Shown piece by piece: positions 36,563 through 47,782 of a DNA stretch of 64,000 nt. The position numbers were made by a program, and so were the translations under genes. The notes below the pieces were generated by a model. The model ran no database searches. It saw nothing but the letters and a program-made list of their open reading frames with translations, and was not told the DNA's origin. The DNA is from Hevea brasiliensis (lineage: Eukaryota; Streptophyta; Magnoliopsida; Malpighiales; Euphorbiaceae). The stretch covers positions 82,623,183-82,687,182 of the forward strand of contig NC_079499.1 in NCBI RefSeq assembly GCF_030052815.1, written 5' to 3'. Every line of letters starts with the position of its first letter. The stretch's first letter is position 1.

Positions 36563-39500
36563 TGTGACACCTCTTACCCGTTTACAGTGTAGCTGAGCAA
36601 GATATGCCACACAGTGTGTCGGAGCACCAAATCATATTTCAATTCAATTTACCCCTTTTTACTCATTTATTAAAAATTTTTCATTAATCTGAATTTTCCA
36701 CAAATTTTATAGAAAATCCGGCAGAGTGCTGGCTATAAATTGGAAAAACAGTTCTTTTGAACCTATTTAAAAGACACTTCCAATATAGTTGTCAAATCCA
36801 TAACTCCAATATACACACATCTCAACTCAATCTCCAAATTTACACACTATTTTCAATATTTTTGTTCACATCATCATTCGAATCACATTCATGTATATTT
36901 CTCAACATTTCATTTTTAAACATAATAAACAGAAAATTTCAATAACATGAAATTTTATATATTTATATTATCACATAATTTCAAAAGTTTATAGTTACAA
37001 TCCAAAACTACTACAAAATGCAAAAAATACAAAATGCCACCCAAAGTCCTAATGTCCTACCAAGTGCACTATAGATGTGAGGTGACTCTAGACTCAGTAT
37101 GCAGCTCTAAAAGTTCACCCAATCTGATGTCTGCTGGGCTCCCCAGCTATGTCTCCAGTACCTACGCGTGGCAAAAGCAACGCGCTAAGCAATTTTGCTT
37201 AGTGTTGACAATATAAAATAAAATAACTAAAATAAAGTAAATATACAGAATGTATGTTTACATCTTTGATAGACTTAATTTCTGATATTTATTGCAGTAT
37301 TATTCGATTAAAATTTGGTAAGATTTATTATCATTTCCCGAGTAACCCATACTAGTCAACTGGACTGGATAAATGGATAAACTGGTACTGGGTACTAAGT
37401 ACCTCGGACCATCACACCATCGGTCACATTGTGTCTCCCGATGTGCAACAGAACAGCTAATAAGTTGTAATAATTATCAGAGATAAAACCCAAGCATAAC
37501 AACTCAATCAACATAGCCAAAGGCTATTATGTCACAGAATGGCACGTGAGGCCATAAAACACAGAATGACATGAAGCTGTTAGTAGTATGCCCTAGAGCA
37601 TATCATTTAGTATGTATCTTGTACATATTTTATTAATAAATGGCATTTCCACTTTTCTGTTTATATAATATATTTATGTGTAATAGAAAAGGTCCATTGA
37701 TATTTTGTTAGAAATATTATTCTTAAGTTGTTAAGAATATGAGTGACAATATTTCTAGCACAAAGTATCATAAATAGGTTCACAATCGAGGATACTTCAT
37801 AATAAGGACATGACTTATCCAGAAAGATTGTATTCATGTTTGTTCCCAAGTTATTTATATGAGATATAAATAAGATGGAATGGTGAGTCTCATGCCATAT
37901 AACAAACATGATAGGCACTTATAAATGATAAGTAGGCCGAACCAGTGACACTTATGACAAGCACATGGAGTTTACTCTTGTCAATGTTTTGTCATAAATC
38001 ATATAAGTGCATATAATCTTTAGACCTGAGATAGCACAGTTATCTTGTATATAGGTAGTTTGAGTTTGATACTGCTTTCATACTTGTACTATGTATGGGT
38101 ATATGGGCATGTGTTGGCTCCTGCTAGTTATATATGGAGGTAGGTGTTGATCAAGATGGAATCTGTTCCTCTAAGTAAATAGAGATAAAATCCTATGTTC
38201 ATTTAATTGTTCTTGATGTTTCAAGTTCTTGGCCAGGACAGATAGATTTATTCAGAAAAGAGTTTCTGATGAGAAAAATCTTTTTAATCAAGAACTGAAA
38301 TTAAAAGAGAACATAATATTCATAGCAAATGGAGTTTGACATAAACCATGACTCCAGCTTGAGTTGGGATTTTGTAACAGAGAGATTCTAGTGCATGGTA
38401 ACATATGATTATAGGTTCATTTAAGGTAAACCTTATTACTAATTGGGTGGCCATGGCATGCTATTCTAGGTGTTAAACATGGTCTATGAGGTTCATAAAA
38501 TGATTTAGAGAAATCATTTATGGTAAGAAAGAGTTCTGATGATATTAAGAGTTGATATCATGTCTCATTGCCAATTAGTGATGAGCCTAGTAAGTCACAC
38601 ACATACACAAGTTATCACCTATTTAAATATGATTTAATTAATTAATTAAAGAGTTTAATTGATTAATTAAATAGGTTTGGTTTGCAATTAAATTGCAAAG
38701 TCCCTAGCATGACTTGAAACCAAATCTAGATTATTGGATGTGTAGTATAAATTAAATTTATATTTAAAGTGTTTAAATATGAATTTAATTGATGAGAAAT
38801 TAATTAATAGAGATTAATTAATTAATTTATATTTGATATAAATTAATTAGAAGAAGAAAATAATTATTTTGGGTTAAGAACTCAAAATTAAGACACATGG
38901 GCATTTTGGTCATTTCATAGTGTGACACGTGGCACCATGAGATGGTGACACATGGGATTACACATAAGCTTGCCAAATGTTTTTTTAATCATGTAAGATG
39001 ATTAAAATCAAGATTAAATATAGGTTTGACACTTGGCACAATGTGATTGGGTCACTTAAACCTAGAGCTAATCAAAAGGTGACATGTGGCTAGGGTTTAA
39101 TGTGTTAACCTAGCTATTTAAGTGTGGTTATGAAAAGAAAAATAACCAGCAGCCTCTCCTCTCATTTGTCACGCCACTTTGAGCCTCTCCAGCTATTTCT
39201 CTTCATCTCTCATCAATTCAAAGAGATTAGCCATCAATCTCTTGAATTAAGAACACTAGAAATTGTTTCTAGTGTCCTGTTTACATCTCTAATCTCTTAA
39301 AAGGCAGAACTTGAATTTCTAATTAATAGAAAAAGCTTTAGAGGCTGTTCAAGGGCTGCCATAGGTGTTCTTGGTGTGGACAAGCTAGAGGGACAACATT
39401 TGGTGTCCTGAAGACGAATCTCAAAGGCGCAGACACGCTGCAGTGCATCAAGAGGTTAGTGTAATCGTTCTTGATTTAATCTAGGGTTCTAAAATTAATC

Positions 39501-41808
39501 TGATTAATTTTAAAATCTTAAATGGCAAATACTGATCCGAAAACATATTAAAAGAGTTTTAATATGTTGTTTATCATTGAAATCAAATAGATAAAAATAA
39601 ATATTGCATGGTGCATGTGACCCTAGGCGAAATTTTTTTTTGAATTCAATGGTATAATCTTGTGTTTTTCACGCTTCTGTTCCTTCAGAAGCCATATACA
39701 GTACTACTAATAGAACCCTATTGGCATGCCAACCTATCCAAACCATTCTTGCTAGGTGTGCTAGGGCATGTTACACTCTTAATTTATACAATTATTGAAA
39801 TTTAAGTTTAGGTGTTACTATTCATTCCATTAGTCAACAAAAATGTTCACTTTTGCATAGACAATATGTACATTAGTTTTAATACTCCCAACATACCACA
39901 TTTTGCATTCTAAAATTGTTGGTATTGGTTGCCAATACCATTTCTAAGCTTAATGTTAATTGCTCAAAATTTTCAGATTTCAAGCTTCGTGTTTACTATT
40001 CTATTAGTCATTTTTGCAGTGGGAATTTGGCAAAGTGGTCAACATGAAAGTTGTTCCTTATTTTGTCTAGTTACATTTCCTTTTTTGAATCACTCAATTT
40101 GGAGTTTTTTTGGCTCAAGTTATGGCCCAAAAACCACAACTGGCCGGATTACAAATTTTCCAGATTTTTTGGACTGACCAAATCTACAGTATTTTGAGTA
40201 GTGACTACAGGTCACTTTTTGAATATGTTATGGTCATAATTTGGGTTAGGTTTCTTCATAAAAGTTGTATCTCTATATCTCTGCTTGTTTCTGGTAAAAT
40301 TTCAGGTCAATTGGACATTTCTACACTGAGTTATGGCCAAATGACTAAATACTATTCATTTGGTCATTTTGCCTAGGCAGAATGCAGGTCACCCGGATTA
40401 GGACAATCTTTAGGTCAACTTGGTTTGGTTTTATGGGCATGGTTTCTTCACCAAAGTTGTGCCATTATGTGTCTAGTTTCATGTCCAATTGGCCTTGCAC
40501 CAATTGAACCTCTACAACTCTAGTTATTGCTGCCCAAAACTGCTGGACTCAAGCCCAATCCTGCAGGTCACCAAGGGCAGCCTTACTAACCTCAATTCCC
40601 ACTACACAAACCACTTCATTTCTTGTTTACACATAACCAAATGGTCACTAATTGACCCTTAAAACTTACTTTCACCATTACATGCTCAAAGTCTCCATTT
40701 CATACCCAAACCCTAACCCTAATATCTTAAATCATGAATTTAACTTGCATTTCACCATTTCACTTAAGAGACTAATGTTAAGGCAGTCATACTACCATTT
40801 CTAGTTCCATGAAATCCTCAAAACCTTACCACATCCAAGGCTGCCAAAAATGTGGGATGGGCATACACATGTTATTTATTAAATTTCTTTGTAAATTTAA
40901 ACTCAATCATACTCCTCCAACATAAATTGAAAGAGAAAAACAAATTAGGTCACTAACCTCTAATGGAGAGAAATTTAAACTTTAAGAACTCTTCTTTAAC
41001 AATTCTTTTTGCTCCTAAAAGATTCACCAAGATGAAATATTAATGTTTTGTGTTGACACTTAGGGTTTTTGTTGAAAGAAAACTAGGGAAAATGAAGGTT
41101 TGGAAGCTTGTTAATGGAGGAGTGAGGGAGAGCATGGGTGACATTTTGAAGAAGGGAGAGAGCTGCTGGTTTGTTCCAGATTTCTGCCCTCTTTTATGTA
41201 TTTTAATTGTGTTTCATAAATTTGATTGGCCAAAGGAATTAATTACCTCATGCTTACATAAGCATTAGGTAATAAATCCAATTTACTTTCTTTTTCTTTC
41301 CTTTCCTTTCCTATTCATTTTTAAATAATTTTTCATCAATATTTGTTTATATTTTATGCCATATAATTCACTTACATAAGTGGACAAGTTGGTCAAAAAT
41401 CATCTCTAAAGACAAAATGACCAAAATGCCCTCCGTTTGGCTTAGCAGACCAAAATTGTCTGTACCGATTGAAAAATTTTTCTAAGAATTTTCTTGGCAT
41501 TCTAATGCCATGAGAACCTCAATGAACCTTCTCTGGAGTCCCAAAAATTATTTTATGAATTTTCCCTCGAGTCTAAGGCTCCTAGTTGCGAGAACCGCAA
41601 CTTCCCACTAGGTAGCGAGGGCATCGGCTCATTTAACTTGATTGTATTTTATTTATAAAATTTTTTCTAAATTTTTCTTATTAATATTTGAGTTAATTAT
41701 ATTTTCTCACTTTAATTTAAATATTTTTCCGGACGTTCTAACTGTCCGGACCGACACTAGTCACTGGAACAGTAGAATGTATGAAGTTGCTACAGGGAGG
41801 GTGTTACA
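36563..41808 (-). repeat. 5' LTR of element 2, with nested solo LTR
   Basis: The plus strand runs TGTGACACCTCTTACCCG to GGGAGGGTGTTACA. A 2,110-bp copia-like solo LTR interrupts it at GAAGC. Without it the LTR is 3,131 bp. It carries the hairpin at about 37183-37206, the 35-nt inverted repeat at 40333-40367 and donor-like GGTTAGTG (minus, 40951-40958). Confidence 0.9.
37578..39687 (+). mobile_element. Solo LTR, copia-like, copy 1
   Basis: It runs TGTTAGTAGTATGCCCTAG to TTCTGTTCCTTCA with TG/CA ends and a perfect GAAGC duplication at 37573-37577 and 39688-39692. No internal domain is present. A TATA-like CTATTTAAGTG lies near 39114 and a donor-like AGAGGTTAGTG at 39451. Assignment to Ty1/copia is from the look of the ends (TGTTAGTAGTATGCCC) and is not proven by any coding sequence here. 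Confidence 0.8.
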
Positions 41809-42880
41809 ATAAATGTTTAGTAAATTGTTAAGATAGTTTTGAAACCACAGTGTCATGACCATATATTTGAATACCTTACTAGTATGACTAGTGGGAAGAA
41901 ATAGTTTTGAATTTTGATTCATTCTTTGGTTGAAGTGTTGAGGTTTGTGCCAGTAGAAGAAAAAATTGAATGGTACCCATATATTTGAGCTAGCTAGCCT
42001 TGTGATTTTTCATAAGCCACTGGCTATTGAGATGAATATGTTTCGAATGGCATGATATAACTGTGTGTTTTTATGAATTCGTTTTGAGTTTTCCTAAATG
42101 AGATTGTTGGACTAAAAATTTATAAATCATGTATTGTATCTATTTTTCATGTTCAGTTCAATATTTGAATAAATGTAATTTGAATTATACATAAACTGTT
42201 ATTTTTAGTATGTTGTGCACCACTGAGTCATAATACTCAGCGATGGCTGTTATTGCTTTCGCAGATATAGAGACTAGAGGAGCAGCAGAGTGAGCTGCTG
42301 AAGATCTTGGAGATACACCCCCTGAAGTTCTGTCAGGTATATTTTATACCCTGTTTGTAATATTTATTTTGATATTTGTAAATGTATGTACATGTAATAA
42401 CTGGTCATGAGTAGTTGTATAGAGTTTGTAATAATAGTATTTTGGATTTGTTTATGTAAACTTTGGTTGATTAATGTAAAGTGAATTTACTATAATGAAA
42501 AAATGAATGGAAATATGAGTTGTAAATTATTTATTTGAATTTTGGAGTTTGAGAAATTACGTTGAAGTTTGTTGTGGTAGATGTTGAATTGATGAAACAA
42601 ATTATTGGAAGAACTGTTTTATTAAAATACAGACGGCACTCTGTCGAAATTTTTCTAAAATTTACGAACAGAAAAAAAGGACAAAAATTTTAACTGGTTT
42701 TCAAACTCTAATTAAATGTTTTAATACCTATTAGAAAATGCTCACCACTTTTAAAAAGTAAGAAAATTGTTTTAAAATCCCTTATAGGGTACTTAATGAG
42801 TTATCGATAAGTGAAGTTTGGTAGTTCATTAGGTATTCTACGGGATCATATTATGCCTTACAGGGGGGTAAGGTGTGATA
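41809..42880 (+). repeat. 5' LTR of element 3, second part
   Basis: It resumes with the ATAAA duplication and continues as in the 3' LTR to GGGGGGTAAGGTGTGATA, where the last CA has become TA. The hairpin at 42218-42242 is followed by TTGCTTTCGCAG (42253-42264). Confidence 0.9.
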
Positions 42881-42888
42881 TGTTTTAG

Positions 42889-42900
42889 TGGTACCAGAGC
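42889..42900 (+). other. Primer binding site, element 3
   Basis: TGGTACCAGAGC, one base from the tRNA-iMet complement, lies 8 nt after the 5' LTR. Confidence 0.87.
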
Positions 42901-43069
42901 GAAATTTTTGAAGTATGTTTTAACTTGTGAATTTATGTCTTTTCTTTGATAAGTACAACTGCTCAATGTCCTTATTTGTTACATACAGTGCATTACATCA
43001 TAAACATGAACTAACGGAGGGAATCTCCTTGTGTTATTTGTTCAGGAGATATCTTAACTCCATGTTGAA

Positions 43070-44300
43070 ATGGAAAAAGGGGATCGCTCAATTGAGTAGT
43101 CGGTAGAGGCTGAGGCCCAAGGGGAAGCCCCAGCTCTGCAAAATGTCAATGGATCAGTAGCACCAGCCCCACAAATGTCACAGTTTCCTGCACAATTTGC
43201 TTAGCAGATAGCTGCGATGTTCCAATAAATGGCTAGAAGCATGCCTACCCAAGCTCCACTTTAGACACCTATGGTGCAATCACAGCCTCCAGCCAGGCAG
43301 TATGACAAGCTACTTAAGTATGGGACTAGTGGACCCTTTAGAGGCAGAGCAGTGGTTGGAGAGAATGGACAGAGTATTCAAGAAACTGCATTGCCTGGAT
43401 GAACTAAAGTTTGAGTATTCGGTATCTTTGTTGTAAGGGGATGCGTATGACTGGTGGAAGACCATCCCCCATAGCTTGGCTGAACCGCCAGTATTAACCT
43501 GAGATGACTTCATCAGAGAGTTCAGACAGAAATATGTCCCAGATAGATATGTGGATCAGAAACTACAAGAATTTCTGAGTTTGAAGCAAGGCAATAGATC
43601 AGTGGCAGAGTATGAGAGGGAGTTCTCCCACTTAAGCCACTATGTTGGGAGTCTCCTGTCCACCAGCAAAGAAAGGTGCAAGAGATTTGAGATGGGTTTA
43701 AAGCCTAGCCTATGGATGCAAGTAGTGGGATTCAGACACTGTAACTTCTCAGAGCTCATCTCTCAGGCACTTGAGCTAGAAAGGATTGAATTAGAAGCAA
43801 CACCAGTAAAAGAGAAAGCTGAGAAGACTGAAAAATCAGAGAAAGAAAAAGGTGAAAAATCAGTTGAACAAAGTCCCAGTGGTACATCTGGAAAAAAGAA
43901 GAAATTTGGGGGACCTAGTAGAGGTAGAGGTGGAAGGTTTAGAAGGGGTAGATTCTCCTAGATCTAGTTAGCAGTCGATCAGGGGTTCACATCTCCCCGC
44001 CCCTGTGAGACATGTGGCAAGATTCATGGGGGAGAATGCTATTAGGCAACAGGAGCTTGTTTTAACTGTGGAGGCAAGGGCCATCTTGCTAAGGACTGCA
44101 CTAGTGCCCCTAGATTTGGTCCAGCTCCTACTACTGTAGAAGGATCTGTTCAAAGTCCTGCTACCAGAGGTCCACAACTGGTTGGCAGAGAAAGAGGTAG
44201 AGGTAGAGGTAGAGGCAATGCTTCTAGCAGTCAGGGTATTGTTGGCCAGTCAGCACAAATAAGTACTTCAACTAGGGTTTATACGATGAGACAATAAGAA
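43070..44300 (+). pseudogene. gag: gag pseudogene, element 3
   Basis: The start ATG opens MEKGDRSIE and is followed at once by TAG. More stops lie near 43203 and 43228. A frameshift near 43320 precedes the capsid part (DPLEAEQWLERMDRVF, then SVAEYEREFSHL near 43602). The segment 43551-43961 is open and ends in a Lys/Glu-rich stretch and an Arg/Gly-rich patch (GRGGRFRRGRFS). The zinc knuckle C-x2-C-x4-H-x4-C is at 44058-44099, intact. A TAA near 44295 separates it from protease. Confidence 0.85.
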
Positions 44301-44891
44301 GAGGTTGAGACTACTGATGTTGTAACCGGTACATTCTCTATCTCTGATCAAGATGTATTTGTACCGTTTGATCCGGGTTCAATCCACTCATATGTTAGTG
44401 CTAGCATAGTCAATTCACTTGCTGTTCTGTGTGTCAAAATGGGTTTTGAAGTGCTAGTAACTAGTCCATTAGGACAAGAGGTTTGGGTCAATAGAATCTA
44501 TAGAGACTGTCCTTTGGTGATCCAAGGACATGTTTTTCTGTCAGATTTGATTGAAATACCCTTCAGAGATTATGATATTATCTTGGGCATGGATTGGTTA
44601 GCCAAGCATCACGCCATGATTGACTGTAGACTAAAGACAGTCACTTTTGGTCTCCCTCTATATGGTGATGTGGTAATACATAGGGAGAGGCAGTTACTGC
44701 CATCAACCATCATTTCGACTGCACTAGCCAGAAGGATGATCAGAAAGGGGTGTGAAGCATACTTGGCACATGTGATAGATACCCAAGTGGGGAGTCCAAC
44801 ACTGAGGGACATCCCTACAATATGTGACTTTCCGAATGTGTTTCCTAATGAATTGCCAGGATTACCTCCAGAAAGAGAGGTGCAGTTTTAG
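44301..44891 (+). pseudogene. pol: Aspartic protease and linker, element 3
   Basis: DPGSIHSYV starts at 44370 (Asp codon 44370-44372), with Ile where other copies have Thr. VTSPLGQEVWVNRIYRDCP and ILGMDWLAKHHAMIDC follow in the same frame. TAG at 44889 ends the stretch just before RT. Confidence 0.85.
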
Positions 44892-44900
44892 ATTAATGTT

Positions 44901-46366
44901 ATGCCTAGTGTGGACCTGATCTCAATAACACCATATAGAATGGCACCTACAGAATTGAAAGAGTTAAAAGTGCAGTTGCAAGAGCTACTTGACAAGGGCT
45001 TTATCCGCCCTAGTGTATTACCTTGGGGAGCACCAGTGTTGTTTGTTAAGAAGAAAGATGGCACTCTCCGCTTATGTATTGACTATCGGCAGTTGAATAA
45101 GGTGATAATAAAGAATAGATATCCATTGCCCCGTATTGATGACTTATTTGATCAGTTGAGGGGTGCAGTTGTGTTCTCCAAAATTGGCCTGAGATCAGGT
45201 TATTATCAGCTGAAAGTACAAGAGCAGAGTATTCCTAAAACTACCTTTAGAACCCGCTATGGCCATTATGAGTTCTTGGTCATGCCATTCGGGTTAACTA
45301 ATGCTCCGGCTGCTTTTATGGATCTGATGAATACTATCTTCAGACCATACCTCGACCAGTTGTTATGGTATTCATAGATGATATATTGGTCTACTCGAGG
45401 AGTGCAGAGGAGCATGATAGACATCTGCGGATTGTATTGCAGACTTTGAGGGAGAAACAGCTATGCGCCAAATTGTCAAAGTGTGAATTTTAGCTGAAGG
45501 AAATATCCTTCATGGGGCATGCAGTATCGGTAGAGGGCATCAAGGTAGATCCAAGTAAGATAGAAGCTGTCCTTAATTGGAGGTCACCCAGAAATATCAC
45601 GGAGATTCATAGTTTTCTGGGTTTAGCTGGATACTACCGCTGATTTGTGAAAGGGTTCTCCATGTTGGCATCTCCATTGACTAAGCTACTCCGAAAAGAT
45701 GTGAAATTTCAGTAAACGAACAAATGCCAACAGATTTTTGATGAATTGAAGAGGTGTTTGACTAAAGCTCCAGTCCTTACTTTACCTATCCCAGGTAAAG
45801 AATACATTGTTTACAGTGATGCTTCTCACAATGGGTTAGGCTGTGTACTAATGCAAGAACGGAATGTCATTGCCTATGCATCACGCCAGCTGAAACCGCA
45901 TGAGAGGAATTATCCGACACATGACTTGGAGCTTACAACTATAGTGTTCGCTCTTAAGATCTGGAGACACTATTTGTATGGGGAGAAGTGCTACATCTAC
46001 ACATATCATAAGAGTTTGAAGTATCTGGGCACTCAGAAGGAGTTGAATCTGAGACAGAGGAGATGGTTAGAGTTAATAAAAGACTATGATTGTCTAATAG
46101 ACTATCAGCCAGGGAAAGCTAATGTTGTGGCTGACGCCTTAAGTCGCAAAACTAAGGCAAGTCTACGGGTTACTCCTTTGTCTATGGTGCATGAGTTGAG
46201 AGTATTGCATGCCAGTCTAGAGATTACTGATGAGGGGCGGACAGCAGTTGCATGGCATGTACAGCCAGTGTTGATTGACCATATTAGAATGGCAGCTCAG
46301 AATGATAAAAGATATCAGAAGTTATTAGAAGAAGTTCGGCAGGGCAAGAACCTGAATTCTCAATGA
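44901..46366 (+). pseudogene. pol: RT-RNase H pseudogene, element 3
   Basis: The RT N-terminal half ([35 protein letters not shown]) is open to 45377. The first catalytic Asp is Gly ([10 protein letters not shown], near 45184), and a frameshift falls just before FIDDILVYS (about 45360), so RT is dead twice over. The RNase H frame 45746-46366 has [10 protein letters not shown] and VADALSRK intact, but the third acid reads Tyr ([10 protein letters not shown], near 46005). It then runs into the integrase N-terminus. Confidence 0.88.
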
Positions 46367-47726
46367 GAGATGACGGCCTATTGCTTCACCGGGGCAGAAT
46401 GTGTGTTCCTAATGATGTTGATTTGAGACAAATTATTTTGAAGGAAGCACATGAGTCTCCTTTTGCTATGCACCCTGGTGGCAAAAAAATGTATAGAGGG
46501 CTAAAAGGAGCATTACTGGTGGATGGGTATGAAAAGAGATGTGGCAGAATTTGTTTCCAAATGCCTAACTTGTCAGCAATTGAAGGCAGAGCATCAAGTA
46601 CCAGCTGGTTTGTTACATTCACTACCAGTTCTGGAATGGAAATGGGAGAGAATAACTATGGATTTTGTGATGGGACTTCCGAGGACACAGAAGAGTCATG
46701 ATGCAGTATGGGTCATTATTGACAGACTGACCAAGTCTGCTCATTTTCTGCCAGTTCGGATAGATTAGCATTTAGAAAGATTGGCCCAAGTTATACATTG
46801 ATGAGATAGTAAGACTGCATGAAGTGCCAGTATCCATCATATCAGACAGAGATCCTAGGTTCACTTCTAGATTCTGGGGTAGTCTTCAAAGAGCCTTAGG
46901 AACTAGATTGAACTTTAGCACGACATTCCACCCACAAACAGATGGCCAGTCTGAGAGGGTAATTCAGATCTTGGAGGACATGCTACGGGCTTGTGTGATT
47001 GAGTTTGAGGGCAGTTGGGACACATACTTGCCTTTGATTGAGTTTGCTTACAACAACAGCCACCAATCAAGCATTAGGATGCCTCCATATGAAGCTTTGT
47101 AAGGCAAAAAATGTATAACCCCATTGCGTTGGGATGAGGCAGGCAAAAGAAAGATGATTGGGCCAGAAATTGTTCAGCAAACTGAAGAGAAAATCAAATT
47201 AATTAGAAACCGACTCAAGGCTGCATCAGATCATCAGAAGTCTTATATTAATCTGAAGAGAAGGGATATTGAATATGTAGTGGGTGACAAAGTATTCCTC
47301 AAGGTTTCCCCTTGGAAGCAAATTATGAGATTTGGCAAAAAGGGAAAACTAAGTCCTCGTTTCATTGGGCCATATGAGGTTTTGGAGAGAGTGGATCCTT
47401 TGGCAGACCGTTTGGCACTACCTCCAAAGTTGGAAAAGATACATAATGTCTTCCATATGTCTATGTTGAGGAGGTACAGATCTGACCCATCTCATGTACT
47501 ACTAGTAGAAGAGATTGAAGTGAATCCAGACCTCACATATGAGGAAGAACCCATAGAGATTCTGGCTTTGGAACCATCATTCGGGCCAAGAGGTGAAGCA
47601 GATACCACTAATGAAAGTGCTATGGAACCATCATTCGGGCCAAGAGGCTACTTGGCAATGAGAGGAGGACATAAAGAGACAACACCCATAGCTGTTCAGG
47701 GATTCATACCAGGTAAAAAATTTTGA
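46363..47726 (+). pseudogene. pol: Integrase-chromodomain pseudogene, element 3
   Basis: The zinc region starts in one frame (EAHESPFAMHPGGKKMYRGL) and, after a shift near 46510, continues in another (KCLTCQQLKAEHQ). The first catalytic Asp is in TMDFVMGLP (46658). A TAG and a shift lie near 46766-46800. The second Asp ([13 protein letters not shown]) and the Glu ([14 protein letters not shown]) are intact, and no intron separates IQ from IL. A stop at 47101 precedes the C-terminal part, which is open from 47124 through the HNVFHMSMLRRYRSDPSHV motif. In the chromodomain a 25-bp sequence is duplicated (47569 and 47623) and the frame is lost. Confidence 0.88.
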
Positions 47727-47741
47727 GAAGAAATTTATTTT

Positions 47742-47782
47742 AAGGGGGGGGGGGGGGGGTGGGGAGGGGGAGGGGAGAGAAT
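47742..47782 (+). other. Expanded polypurine tract, element 3
   Basis: A run of 16 G (47744-47759) is followed by four G, five G and four G separated by single T or A bases, then AGAGAAT before the 3' LTR. Elements 1, 2 and 4 have only AGAGGGGAAGA. The tract is purine except for one T at 47760. Confidence 0.85.

Larger units (their letters stand above)
28598..41808 (-). mobile_element. Element 2: degenerate chromovirus, family A
   Basis: Minus-strand element inserted in the 5' LTR of element 3. ATAAA at 28593-28597 and 41809-41813 is a perfect target duplication. The order on the minus strand is 5' LTR (41808-36563, carrying a nested solo LTR), PBS, gag, protease, RT, RNase H, integrase with a 74-bp intron, chromodomain, polypurine tract, 3' LTR (31731-28598). 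Without the nested insert the LTRs are 3,131 and 3,134 bp. It is the best-preserved pol in the window: one frame from the gag ATG to integrase, broken by stops, with an uninterrupted RT stretch of 378 codons. Confidence 0.92.

Noticed and set aside
37661..37918. 85-codon ORF on the minus strand, repeated in copy 2 at 50037-50294
   Set aside because: It is conserved only because the two solo LTRs are almost identical. It has no known domain and lies in LTR sequence, so I do not call it a gene.
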